A program made the position numbers and the translations under genes. Under the pieces are notes generated by a model. The model saw only the letters and a program-made list of their open reading frames with translations, was not told where the DNA came from and searched no databases. A DNA stretch of 59,000 nucleotides from Bacteroidota bacterium (GTDB lineage: Bacteria; Bacteroidota; Bacteroidia; Chitinophagales; Chitinophagaceae). Below, piece after piece: positions 25,476 through 36,010 of the stretch. Each line of letters opens with the position of its first letter. Position 1 is the stretch's first letter. The stretch spans positions 1-59,000 of the forward strand of contig JAUZOE010000023.1 in the NCBI GenBank assembly GCA_030706605.1. Direction: 5' to 3'.

Positions 25476-25758
25476 TCTCCTATCCACAGTGCTTATGATT
25501 GGATTTCAAATGTTTAATAGGATTCCCTTTTATCTATATGTGTCATTATTTCCCGCCTATTGCTATTTTAAAAGGCTTCCAAAATAGTGGAAATCTGGCA
25601 GCATTCAACTTTAACCCGTATTTTAAAAGGCAAAAAGAATAGGCTGTTAAATTTCGAACTCTTCTACAAAAATAATCTGAATAAATAATCTTATAAATTT
25701 CTTACAAAAATCAAGACTCGATAAAATCAGATTTCAACCAATTATTTTTTTAAATAAA

Positions 25759-25792
25759 TGATACCAATCAAGCATTTGAATGATGCCAATCA
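25759..25792 (+). promoter_or_regulatory. Tandem FNR/CRP-type operator pair upstream of usp and the N-ATPase
   Basis: Two exact TGAT-N4-ATCA palindromes lie at 25759-25770 (spacer ACCA) and 25781-25792 (spacer GCCA). Their centres are 22 bp apart, about two helical turns. The flanking bases are also repeated (CATTTGAATGAT / CATTTAG). The half-site is that of FNR-like members of the CRP/FNR family (TTGAT-N4-ATCAA). A TAAATTCG element at 25816-25823, one mismatch from the Bacteroidota -7 consensus, would put the transcript start near 25828 and the proximal box near -41.5. The regulator itself is not in the window. Confidence 0.65.
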
Positions 25793-25815
25793 GCATTTAG
25801 TTGCATGATTACAAA

Positions 25816-25823
25816 TAAATTCG
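25816..25823 (+). promoter_or_regulatory. Candidate -7 element of the usp / N-ATPase cluster
   Basis: TAAATTCG matches TAnnTTTG at all but one position. It lies 21 bp upstream of the usp ATG and at the right distance from the proximal FNR-type box for activation from about -41.5. Confidence 0.4.
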
Positions 25824-25844
25824 TTAGTGAATAAATAGTCTTTC

Positions 25845-28122
<2,278 letters not shown>

Positions 28123-28130
28123 TAATCTTG

Positions 28131-28165
28131 ACCCCCTCTCCCGAGAAAGAGGGGTTGGGATGAGG
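28131..28165. repeat. Palindromic repeat inserted at the atpD-atpC junction
   Basis: A GC-rich segment with 7-bp arms CCCCTCT (28133-28139) and AGAGGGG (28148-28154), followed by TTGGGATGAGG, lies just after the atpD stop. Elements of the form CCCCTCTCC...AGAGGGG-TGGG-TGAGG are familiar dispersed repeats in Bacteroidota genomes. It is read in frame as DPLSRERGVGMRP if atpC is started at 28112, a sequence unlike the rest of the protein. No second copy is in the window. Confidence 0.65.
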
Positions 28166-28195
28166 CCAAAAAACAAGATGATGCAAGACACGTTA

Positions 28196-28582
28196 ATGAA
28201 TCTGAAAATATTACTTCCCTTTAAAGTGTTTGCAGAAATAAAAAATGTAAAAAGAATTGTTGTTGAAACAAGTGCCGGCTCATTTGGGCTTTTACCGCAA
28301 AGGCTTGATTGTACCGCATCATTGGTGCCTGGCATTTTTTTATATGAAACCCAAAGTGAAGGTGTGAAGTATATAGCATTAGATGAAGGCATCATGATAA
28401 AGGCTGGCCCGGAGGTGCTTGTGTCAGTAAGAAATGCAATTGGAGATGCACCGCTTGGAAAGCTTCGTTCTTTGGTTGAAGAAGAAATGATGCAGCTGGA
28501 TGAAAGAGAAATAAATACCCGTTCTGCTATGGCGAAATTAGAAAGCGGCTTTATACGTAACATTCAAAAATTAAGAAGATAG
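28196..28582 (+). CDS. atpC: N-type ATPase F1 epsilon subunit
   Basis: The product from the ATG at 28196 is 128 residues, beginning MNLKILLPFKVF, the usual N-terminus of N-ATPase epsilon subunits. A beta-sandwich domain follows (VETSAGSFGLLPQRLDCTASLVPG), with a C-terminal helical hairpin. Epsilon forms the central stalk with gamma and regulates ATP hydrolysis. The frame is open upstream to an ATG at 28112 that overlaps atpD, and further ATGs lie at 28160, 28178 and 28181. The extra N-terminal stretch is encoded largely by the inserted repeat at 28131-28165 and does not look like family sequence, so I favour a start after the repeat. The reader should treat the exact start as open. Confidence 0.85.
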   Translation: MNLKILLPFKVFAEIKNVKRIVVETSAGSFGLLPQRLDCTASLVPGIFLYETQSEGVKYIALDEGIMIKAGPEVLVSVRNAIGDAPLGKLRSLVEEEMMQLDEREINTRSAMAKLESGFIRNIQKLRR

Positions 28583-28585
28583 TAA

Positions 28586-28909
28586 GTGGAACATGAACGA
28601 CCATATAAAAAAAAATCTTTCAGCAATGAGGTTGGCGAAAAAGAAAAAAGACGGTTACAGGCACAACTTGAAAAAAAAAGTGTGTGGGCAGGTTTGGGTT
28701 TATACGGAATGGTGGGTTGGTCTGTTGTAATACCTACTTTATTGGGTGCGGCATTCGGCCTTTGGCTCGATAGAAAATATAAAGTTAGTTTTTCATGGAC
28801 ACTTAGTTTGTTGATCACGGGGTTAATGATTGGCTGCCTGATTGCGTGGAACTGGATAAATAAAGAAAATAAAGAAATACATAAAAAAAACGAAGATGAA
28901 AATGAATGA
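28586..28909 (+). CDS. atpQ: N-type ATPase subunit AtpQ (AtpI-like)
   Basis: This 107-residue protein has a charged N-terminus (EKEKRRLQAQLEKK) and two membrane helices (GLYGMVGWSVVIPTLLGAAFG and LSLLITGLMIGCLIAWNW) joined by LWLDRKYK. It belongs to the small AtpI-like or gene 1-type proteins (PF09527). In N-ATPase operons this place is held by atpQ. A role in assembly of the c-ring or in divalent cation handling has been proposed for relatives. The start is a GTG three bases after the atpC stop. The end overlaps atpR by 14 bp. Confidence 0.85.
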   Translation: MEHERPYKKKSFSNEVGEKEKRRLQAQLEKKSVWAGLGLYGMVGWSVVIPTLLGAAFGLWLDRKYKVSFSWTLSLLITGLMIGCLIAWNWINKENKEIHKKNEDENE

Positions 28910-29216
28910 AGTTTTAAATATGCTCTCCGCATTAATTGCAGGAGTTATTTTAGGTATTATATTTTTTGGCGGCCTCTGGATAACCACACAAAAAGGATTG
29001 CGTTCAAAAAGACCTGCCCTGGTATTTACCGGGAGCTTTATTATAAGGATGACAATTATACTTGTGGGATTTTATTTTATAGGCCAAAATAGCTGGCAAA
29101 AATTACTCACTTGCCTTGCAGGTTTTTTGGTTGCAAGAGTTGTAATTGTCCGGCTTACGCAAAAAGATAATCATTCGAAAACTACTCTTATAAAGGAGGT
29201 GCCCCATGAGGCTTAG
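28896..29216 (+). CDS. atpR: N-type ATPase subunit AtpR
   Basis: The product is 106 residues with three hydrophobic segments: MLSALIAGVILGIIFFGGLW, then IIRMTIILVGFYFIG, then LLTCLAGFLVARVVIV. AtpR occurs only in N-ATPases. Arginine 51 at the start of the second helix and the arginine in the third (VARVVIV) fit the membrane arginines reported for this subunit, which may interact with the extra carboxylate of the c subunit; that role is inference. The gene overlaps both neighbours (atpQ by 14 bp, atpB by 11 bp), consistent with coupled translation. Confidence 0.88.
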   Translation: MKMNEVLNMLSALIAGVILGIIFFGGLWITTQKGLRSKRPALVFTGSFIIRMTIILVGFYFIGQNSWQKLLTCLAGFLVARVVIVRLTQKDNHSKTTLIKEVPHEA

Positions 29217-29913
29217 TCCCGACCAAAAGATTTTCTGGCAGCATGGGTTTATAAATATAAACCTTACTATAGTTACTACATGGGCGCTGATGATTATCCT
29301 GGTATTGGGCGCAAAGCTCATTAACCGTAAATTAAAATCAGAAATTAAAACTACCCGCTGGCAAAATATCCTGGAGATGCTGGTTATCGGCATGAGAGAC
29401 CAGATAAAAGACGTGGGGTTAAATAAACCTGAAAAGTATATTGGCTTCATTGGTACGATGTTCCTGTTTATTGTTACATCAAACCTTTGTACCATATTTC
29501 CATGGTATGAGCCACCAACAGGTTCACTTTCTACTACAGCAGCGCTCGCTATTTGTGTGTTTATTGCGGTACCCTTTTTTGGAATTGCAGAACGTGGAAT
29601 AAAGGGATACCTGCGATCTTATTTACAGCCCAGTTTTATCATGCTTCCTTTTAATATCATCAGTGAACTTTCACGAACACTCGCATTGGCAGTAAGGTTA
29701 TTTGGCAACATTATGAGTGGTGGATTAATCATAACCATCCTGCTTTCAATTGCGCCTTTCTTTTTCCCGATAGTGATGAGCGCCCTTGGCATGCTAACAG
29801 GAATGGTGCAGGCATACATATTTGCAATACTCGCCACGGTTTATATAACTGCGGCCACACAGGAGGTAAAAAAGAAAAAAATTAAAACTTTAAAAAAGAT
29901 ACAAAATGGATAG
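29206..29913 (+). CDS. atpB: N-type ATPase FO a subunit
   Basis: This 235-residue membrane protein provides the ion half-channels. Five or so hydrophobic segments are visible. The key motif ELSRTLALAVRLFGNIMSGG places the essential stator arginine at residue 164, the counterpart of Arg210 in E. coli. The final helices read FFFPIVMSALGMLTGMVQAYIFAILATVYI, including the usual Q-AYIFA element (written in two parts here: GMLTGMVQAY and IFAILATVYI). It overlaps atpR at the 5' end and atpE at the 3' end. Confidence 0.94.
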   Translation: MRLSPDQKIFWQHGFININLTIVTTWALMIILVLGAKLINRKLKSEIKTTRWQNILEMLVIGMRDQIKDVGLNKPEKYIGFIGTMFLFIVTSNLCTIFPWYEPPTGSLSTTAALAICVFIAVPFFGIAERGIKGYLRSYLQPSFIMLPFNIISELSRTLALAVRLFGNIMSGGLIITILLSIAPFFFPIVMSALGMLTGMVQAYIFAILATVYITAATQEVKKKKIKTLKKIQNG

Positions 29914-30175
29914 TACAACTATTATTGCAGTAGCATCAATTGTTACTGCCGGGCTTACAACAGGCATTGGATGTATGATGCCTGCATTAGGTGAAGGAAA
30001 ATCGATTTCGTCAGCATTAAGTTCAATAGCGCAGCAACCCGATGCTTCCTCTACCATTACACGTACATTATTCGTAGGACTGGCAATGATCGAATCAACA
30101 GCCATCTATTGTTTCGTGGTGTCGATGATCCTCATTTTTGCCAATCCTTTCTGGAATCATTTTATCGCTAAATAA
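29906..30175 (+). CDS. atpE: N-type ATPase FO c subunit (rotor ring)
   Basis: The 89-residue hairpin has two helices. The first carries PALGEG with Glu30, the loop reads IAQQPD, and the second helix carries MIESTAIY with Glu63, Ser64, Thr65 and Tyr68. The E-S-T-x-x-Y set is the usual Na+-coordinating signature of c subunits. The extra carboxylate in the first helix is typical of N-ATPase c subunits. Both point to Na+ as the likely ion, although at least one N-ATPase ring has been described as H+-type, so this needs a direct test. Confidence 0.94.
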   Translation: MDSTTIIAVASIVTAGLTTGIGCMMPALGEGKSISSALSSIAQQPDASSTITRTLFVGLAMIESTAIYCFVVSMILIFANPFWNHFIAK

Positions 30176-30187
30176 TTTTTATAAATT

Positions 30188-30973
30188 ATGCAGATCAACT
30201 GGTTTACAGTTATAGCACAGGTAATTAATTTTCTTATTCTCGTTTGGTTACTAAAGCGGTTTTTATACAAGCCGGTTTTAAACGCTATTGATGAAAGAGA
30301 AAAAAAGATTGCAGATCAACTGAATGACGCGGAGGCAAAAAAAGCAGAAGCTCAAAAAGAGCGGGATGAATTTGAACAAAAAAATGAGGATTTTGATAAA
30401 GAACGTGAAGCAAGGCTGGATAAAGTGCAGGAAGATGCAAAAGCAGAAAAGCAGCGGCTATTTGAAGAAGTAAGGACTGAATCAAACACTTTACGGGCTA
30501 AATATGAGACCGCTTTGAAGCAGGAAGAGCAAAATATAGCTGATACGATTAAGCGCAAAACACAGGACGAGGTTTTTGCAATCGCTTCTAAAGCACTTTC
30601 TGATCTTGCTTCAGCAAGCCTTGAGGAACAATTAATAAAAATGTTTGTTAAGCGGATACAGGATTTAAATGAGGAAGAGAAAAAAAATTTTAGGGAAGCA
30701 TTTAGCAATTCCAATACAACCATAATTATAAAAAGCGCTTTTGAATTACAGGCTTCCTCAAAGGAGAACGTTGAAAAAGCTATTAATGAAATAACAGGAA
30801 AAGAAACCAATTTTCAATATCAACCTGTTCCTGAATTAGTAAGTGGTATTGAAATTGATGCGGAGAATTATAAGCTATCATGGAATATTGAATCTTACCT
30901 GGAAGCCCTAAAAAAGAATATTACTGAACCATTAGTTGAAATGCATAAAGAAAAAGAAAATGCAGCCGTATAA
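30188..30973 (+). CDS. atpF: N-type ATPase FO b subunit with delta-like C-terminus
   Basis: The product has 261 residues, well above the roughly 160 of an ordinary b subunit. It has one N-terminal membrane helix ([17 protein letters not shown]), the conserved [15 protein letters not shown] neck, and a long coiled coil rich in Glu, Lys and Ala. A C-terminal domain of about 90 residues ([15 protein letters not shown] onward, then ITGKE, then LVSGIEI) resembles the C-terminal part of the delta subunit. No separate atpH is present in the operon, as is usual in N-ATPases, and this extension probably replaces it as the peripheral stalk contact. Confidence 0.92.
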   Translation: MQINWFTVIAQVINFLILVWLLKRFLYKPVLNAIDEREKKIADQLNDAEAKKAEAQKERDEFEQKNEDFDKEREARLDKVQEDAKAEKQRLFEEVRTESNTLRAKYETALKQEEQNIADTIKRKTQDEVFAIASKALSDLASASLEEQLIKMFVKRIQDLNEEEKKNFREAFSNSNTTIIIKSAFELQASSKENVEKAINEITGKETNFQYQPVPELVSGIEIDAENYKLSWNIESYLEALKKNITEPLVEMHKEKENAAV

Positions 30974-32513
30974 CCTGGATAAAGTAATCACTGATACATT
31001 TACTGAAATAAGTCGCAGCAGGGAAAATTATATACATGGCTTTCAACCACAGGAAAAAGGATCTGTAAAGAACGTATCTTCCGGTATTGCAAAGGTCATC
31101 GGTTTATCAGGAACCGGTTTTGAAGAACTGCTGAAATTCCCAAACAATTTATACGGCATTGCTTTTAACCTAGATGAAACAGAAATAGGTGTTGTGGTGT
31201 TGGGAAATGATGAGCAATTGCAGTCAGGAGATGTTGTTGAAAGAACCAATCGTGTTACAGATATCCCGGTTGGCAATGGCCTCCTGGGCAGAGTGATCAA
31301 TCCATTGGGTGAACCGATGGATGATAAAGGCCCGATAGCATTTACAGTGCGTTTACCTATTGAGAGACCCGCTCCTCCTATCATGAACCGAGAAGCAGTG
31401 AATGTTCCTTTGCAAACAGGTATTAAAGTAATCGATGCACTGATTCCCATCGGGCGTGGCCAGCGCGAATTGATATTAGGCGATCGCCAAACCGGTAAAA
31501 CATCCATTGCCATTGACACTATTTGTAACCAGCGTGATAAAAATGTATTGTGCGTTTATTGCGCCATTGGCCAGCGTGCCTCTTCTGTAGCTAAAGTAAT
31601 TGCACAACTTACTGAAAAGGGTGCCATGGATTATACAACCGTAGTGGTAACCGAAGGAAATAATCCACCAGGCTTACAATACATTACCCCCTATGCCGCT
31701 ACAAGTATTGCAGAATATTTTATGGAACAGGGCCATGATGTTTTGATTGTTTATGACGATCTAACACATCATGCACGGGCTTATCGTGAGTTATCTCTTT
31801 TATTGCGAAGGCCCCCCGGCAGGGAAGCTTTTCCGGGTGATATCTTTTATATTCATTCACGCCTTCTTGAAAGAGCAACTCATTTAAATCAAGAACATGG
31901 CGGTGGATCACTTACGGCACTGCCGATTATAGAAACAGAAGCGCAGGATATTTCAGCATACATTCCTACCAACCTTATTTCAATTACTGACGGGCAAATA
32001 TATCTTTCACCGAAGCTATTTGAAATGGGCATGTTGCCGGCCGTAGATGTGGGAAAATCAGTTTCACGGGTTGGTGGCAAAGCACAATTACAAGCTTACA
32101 ATAAAGTTGCAGGAAATTTAAAGCTTGCCTATGCGCAGTTTGAAGAGCTGGAAACATTTGCCCGCTTTGGCACACGGCTCGATGAAAATACAAGGAAAAC
32201 AATTGAGCATGGAAAAAGGATAAGAGCATGTTTTAAGCAGTCGGAATTGCACCCGGTTCCTGTCCCTGAACAGGTGACTGTTTTGCTGGCATTAACGAAT
32301 GGTTTGTTTGATACTATACCATTGAATAAAATAACTGAAGCAGAAAATTTAGTTCGCGATGCATCAGTGCACTTACCCCCAGGTCTGTTGGAGCGGATAC
32401 AATCTTCTAAACCTTTAAGCAAAAGTGATGAAGAAACCATTTTATCAGTAACAAAGACGGCGCTTCAATCTCTCATTACTATTTCTGAAAACAAAATTAA
32501 TAACAATGAGTGA
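30960..32513 (+). CDS. atpA: N-type ATPase F1 alpha subunit
   Basis: The regulatory nucleotide-binding subunit, 517 residues from the ATG at 30960 ([14 protein letters not shown]). The frame runs up to 30936, but the earlier methionine only adds lysines from inside atpF; the chosen start overlaps the atpF end by 14 bp. Motifs include [18 protein letters not shown] (P-loop), [34 protein letters not shown] and [15 protein letters not shown]. The last matches the alpha signature with the conserved arginine finger. Length and motifs are normal for F-type alpha. Confidence 0.95.
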   Translation: MQPYNLDKVITDTFTEISRSRENYIHGFQPQEKGSVKNVSSGIAKVIGLSGTGFEELLKFPNNLYGIAFNLDETEIGVVVLGNDEQLQSGDVVERTNRVTDIPVGNGLLGRVINPLGEPMDDKGPIAFTVRLPIERPAPPIMNREAVNVPLQTGIKVIDALIPIGRGQRELILGDRQTGKTSIAIDTICNQRDKNVLCVYCAIGQRASSVAKVIAQLTEKGAMDYTTVVVTEGNNPPGLQYITPYAATSIAEYFMEQGHDVLIVYDDLTHHARAYRELSLLLRRPPGREAFPGDIFYIHSRLLERATHLNQEHGGGSLTALPIIETEAQDISAYIPTNLISITDGQIYLSPKLFEMGMLPAVDVGKSVSRVGGKAQLQAYNKVAGNLKLAYAQFEELETFARFGTRLDENTRKTIEHGKRIRACFKQSELHPVPVPEQVTVLLALTNGLFDTIPLNKITEAENLVRDASVHLPPGLLERIQSSKPLSKSDEETILSVTKTALQSLITISENKINNNE

Positions 32514-33393
32514 TACATTGGAAAGTTTGCAAAGGAGAAAACAAAGCGCAGGTGAACTGGCATCGGTTGTGCGCACCATGAAAGCAATGGCTGCTTCCAA
32601 TATCAATCAATATGAAATGGCTGTAAAATCCTTGCAGGATTATTATCGTACCATATCACTTGGCATTAATGCCTGTTTCAGGAATAAAAGATTATTAATA
32701 TCTCCCTCTGGTAAAATAGAAAAAAATAAGATACTAACGGTTGCTATTGTTTTTGGATCAGACCAGGGACTTGTGGGAACCTTCAATGATATACTATCCA
32801 CATTTGTTCAACAAACTTTACAAAATATACCCGGCAAAAAAGAAACCTGGGCTGTTGGTGAAAGAGTGTATTCAAGACTGGAAGACGCGGGACTTTCTCC
32901 CAACAAACTTTTTAATGTTCCCAATTCTGTTACCGCAATTACACCCCTGGTGAATGATATTTTGCTAAATAGTGAAGAATACCGTGAAAGCAATCAACTA
33001 TACAGTCTTTACATTTTTCACAATAGTCCATTAAAAGGTGAAGGCTATCAACAGGAAAGTCAAAGATTATTTCCACTTGATAAAAAATGGGAACAGGAAA
33101 TAACAAAGTTACAATGGCCTGCAAAAAATTTACCACAAGTAATTGGTGGCACAGAGAGTGCTTTACACGCATTGATAAAAGAATATTTGTTTGTTTCCAT
33201 TTATAAAGCCTGTGCCGAATCCTTAGCAAGCGAAAATGCCAGCAGGCTGGCAGCTATGGAGCGCGCTGAACAAAATATTGATGACATCTTGGATGATCTT
33301 AAACAAAATTATAACCGTATCCGGCAAAGCACCATAGACGAAGAATTGTTTGATGTAATTGCCGGCTTTGAAGCATTGAAAGATAGGCAATGA
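32506..33393 (+). CDS. atpG: N-type ATPase F1 gamma subunit
   Basis: The 295-residue product forms the central rotor stalk. The N-terminal helix ([28 protein letters not shown], given here in outline: RRKQ...[10 protein letters not shown]) and the C-terminal helix ([19 protein letters not shown], then [19 protein letters not shown]) are the conserved coiled-coil ends. The middle is divergent, as in other N-ATPase gamma subunits. It overlaps atpA by 8 bp and closes the N-ATPase genes. The next gene, glgP, begins 20 bp later on the same strand with no terminator between. Confidence 0.93.
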   Translation: MSDTLESLQRRKQSAGELASVVRTMKAMAASNINQYEMAVKSLQDYYRTISLGINACFRNKRLLISPSGKIEKNKILTVAIVFGSDQGLVGTFNDILSTFVQQTLQNIPGKKETWAVGERVYSRLEDAGLSPNKLFNVPNSVTAITPLVNDILLNSEEYRESNQLYSLYIFHNSPLKGEGYQQESQRLFPLDKKWEQEITKLQWPAKNLPQVIGGTESALHALIKEYLFVSIYKACAESLASENASRLAAMERAEQNIDDILDDLKQNYNRIRQSTIDEELFDVIAGFEALKDRQ

Positions 33394-33412
33394 AAACTTA
33401 AATTTTAAACTC

Positions 33413-35956
33413 ATGAACAACCAGGCATTTAATATAGCCCAGTTATATGGCTCTCTCCCTGAGGATATAGAAGGCCTTGATGATCTTGCTGAACTTGCGC
33501 TCGATATGCGATGGTCATGGAACCATGCTGCAGACGAATTGTGGCAACAACTTGACCCCGATCTCTGGGAACTCACGAATAATCCCTGGATTGTTTTACA
33601 AACGGTCTCCGGTGATAAACTCGGGCAATTGTTAGCTGACAAAGATTTTCGTAAAAAAATGGATGAACTGATCCAATTAAAAGAACATGATGTTGTCAGG
33701 GAAGCATGGTTCCAGAAAAATCACGCAAACTCCCCGCTAACAGGTGTTGCGTATTTCAGTATGGAATTTATGCTTAATGAAGCGCTGCCGATTTATGTCG
33801 GCGGGCTGGGAAATGTAGCAGGTGATCAGCTTAAATCTGCAAGCGATCTTGGCGTGCCAGTTACGGCTGTAGGACTTCTTTACCAACAAGGTTATTTTCA
33901 CCAGCAGATCGATCAATATGGTAATCAGCAGGCACTTTTTCCTTACAACGATCCCGGGCAATTACCGGTCACTCCCTTAAGATTACCCAATGGCGAATGG
34001 CTGCGTATAAAAATAATTTTATCAGGTTACACCGTTTGGTTGCGGACCTGGCAGGTACAGGTAGGACGTATAAAACTGTACCTACTTGATAGTAATGATT
34101 TGGCAAATTTACCCGTTCACCGAGGTATCACAAATGAATTGTATGGAGGCGGACCGGATCTTCGCATTCAACAGGAAATCATCCTCGGAATTGGTGGCTG
34201 GAAATTAATACACGCACTGGATATTCATCCCGAAGTGTGCCATATGAACGAAGGCCACGCAGCCTTTCTCGTATTGGAACGTGCTGCTGATTTTATGAAA
34301 GATAACAATGTTTCTTTCCAACAGGCCCTGGCAGTAACAAGAGCCGGCAACCTGTTTACTACACACACCGCAGTTGCTGCTGGTTTTGATCATTTCGCAC
34401 CTTCGCTAATGTGGCAATTTTTTGGCACTTATTCTAAAGATGAACTTAGAATAGACTTTAATGACCTTCTTGCACTTGGCCGGCAGGATCCCAATAATTA
34501 TTCTGAAAGTTTTAATATGGCTTATCTTGCCATACGGGGAAGCGGAGCAATCAATGGCGTTAGTTCCCTGCATGGTGACGTAAGCAGAAAACTTTTCAGT
34601 CGTCTTTTTCCCCGCTGGCCCAATAATGAGGTACCGGTAGGAGCCGTTACCAATGGTGTCCATATGCCAAGTTGGGATTCTGAAATTGCAGATGCCATCT
34701 GGACACATTCCTGTGGTAAAGACCGTTGGAGAGGAGAGCTTGAAACCCTTGAACAGGATATTTCTTCTATTTCTGATGAGGATTTATGGCAATTCCGAAA
34801 TATTTCAAGAAATGAACTTGTAAGCTTTATTCGTAAAAAATTCGGAAGGCAGGCTACCGTTTCAGGCCGGTCGCCGGAGATCATTGAAATTGCCAAAAAA
34901 GTTTTTAACCCAGGCACTTTAACATTGGGTTTTGCCCGGCGTTTTGTTCCATACAAAAGGCCTAATCTCCTGCTGCATGATAGCGAAAGATTGATTCGTA
35001 TTCTTACCAATCCTTCTCACCCTGTTCAATTAGTCATAGCCGGAAAGGCCCCGCCATATGATGAATCAGGTAAAGCCCTGATTCGCCAATGGGTGCAGTT
35101 TATTCAACAACATAATTTATATAAGCATGTCATTTTTTTAAGTGATTATGATATGCTATTAACAGAGCACCTCGTGCAGGGAGTGGATGTCTGGATCAAT
35201 ACGCCACGAAGGCCATGGGAAGCTTGTGGCACCAGTGGCATGAAGGTTTTGGTGAATGGTGGCATTAACTTGTCGGAGCTGGATGGATGGTGGGCTGAGG
35301 CGTATACAAAAGATATAGGCTGGGCATTGGGTGATGGTCAGGAACATGGAGAGGATCCTGCCTGGGATGATGTAGAAGCCCATGAATTATATGACCTGCT
35401 GGAAAAACAGGTGATACCGGAATTTTATAACCGGAATGAAAGTGGCATACCCACTGCCTGGGTACAAAGAATGCGCAAGAGTATGGCAACATTAACGCCG
35501 CGATTTTCAGCTAACCGGACTGTACGGGAATACGCTGAAAAATATTATTTACCCGCTGCTAACAATTTTTTAAGAAGGGCTGCCAACAAAGGTGCCGACG
35601 GGAAAAAGATCATAGATATACACAATGAGCTCCGTAATAAATGGGGTGGTATACAACTCGAAAAAGTTGTAACAGAAAATATTGAAGACGGATATATTTT
35701 CCAGGTATATGTTCTTTTAAACGGAATTAACCCAGATCATCTTTTGGTAGAGCTTTACGCCGATGAGCTCGCTGGCGGTCTCCCCGAAAAGATAGGAATG
35801 AAATGGGTACCTGCAAATAGTGATCATGGTGAATATTTATATAAGGCAAAGGTTATAACCAGCAGGCCATCAAGTGATTATACTGCACGTATCATTCCAA
35901 ATTACCAGTCTGTCGCTATTCCCCTGGAAGAAAACCTGATTCTATGGCAACGATGA
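33413..35956 (+). CDS. glgP: Alpha-glucan (glycogen) phosphorylase with DUF3417 domain
   Basis: The 847-residue enzyme releases glucose-1-phosphate from glycogen or maltodextrin without spending ATP. The first 110 residues (YGSLPEDIEGL, LDMRWSWNHAADELW) form the DUF3417 domain of the TIGR02094 phosphorylase group. VAYFSMEFMLNEALPIYVGG and HMNEGHAAF are glycogen-phosphorylase-type motifs. GTSGMKVLVNGGINLSELDGWW holds the PLP lysine. It follows atpG by 20 bp and precedes the phosphoketolase gene by 55 bp, so it is probably part of the same transcript. That suggests stored glycogen feeds the phosphoketolase pathway when respiration is limited. Confidence 0.94.
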   Translation: MNNQAFNIAQLYGSLPEDIEGLDDLAELALDMRWSWNHAADELWQQLDPDLWELTNNPWIVLQTVSGDKLGQLLADKDFRKKMDELIQLKEHDVVREAWFQKNHANSPLTGVAYFSMEFMLNEALPIYVGGLGNVAGDQLKSASDLGVPVTAVGLLYQQGYFHQQIDQYGNQQALFPYNDPGQLPVTPLRLPNGEWLRIKIILSGYTVWLRTWQVQVGRIKLYLLDSNDLANLPVHRGITNELYGGGPDLRIQQEIILGIGGWKLIHALDIHPEVCHMNEGHAAFLVLERAADFMKDNNVSFQQALAVTRAGNLFTTHTAVAAGFDHFAPSLMWQFFGTYSKDELRIDFNDLLALGRQDPNNYSESFNMAYLAIRGSGAINGVSSLHGDVSRKLFSRLFPRWPNNEVPVGAVTNGVHMPSWDSEIADAIWTHSCGKDRWRGELETLEQDISSISDEDLWQFRNISRNELVSFIRKKFGRQATVSGRSPEIIEIAKKVFNPGTLTLGFARRFVPYKRPNLLLHDSERLIRILTNPSHPVQLVIAGKAPPYDESGKALIRQWVQFIQQHNLYKHVIFLSDYDMLLTEHLVQGVDVWINTPRRPWEACGTSGMKVLVNGGINLSELDGWWAEAYTKDIGWALGDGQEHGEDPAWDDVEAHELYDLLEKQVIPEFYNRNESGIPTAWVQRMRKSMATLTPRFSANRTVREYAEKYYLPAANNFLRRAANKGADGKKIIDIHNELRNKWGGIQLEKVVTENIEDGYIFQVYVLLNGINPDHLLVELYADELAGGLPEKIGMKWVPANSDHGEYLYKAKVITSRPSSDYTARIIPNYQSVAIPLEENLILWQR

Positions 35957-36010
35957 TAATTAAGATGCTGAATTTAAAAACGAGTACATAACCAAATAAA
36001 ATATTAGAGA

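Larger units (their letters stand above)
25436..25844. other. Regulatory intergenic region between tRNA-Cys and usp
   Basis: About 410 bp. It starts with the tRNA terminator and ends with two tandem FNR-type boxes and a candidate -7 element before usp; these are listed separately. The middle (about 25475-25750) is AT-rich and shows no gene or repeat that I recognise. Confidence 0.6.
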
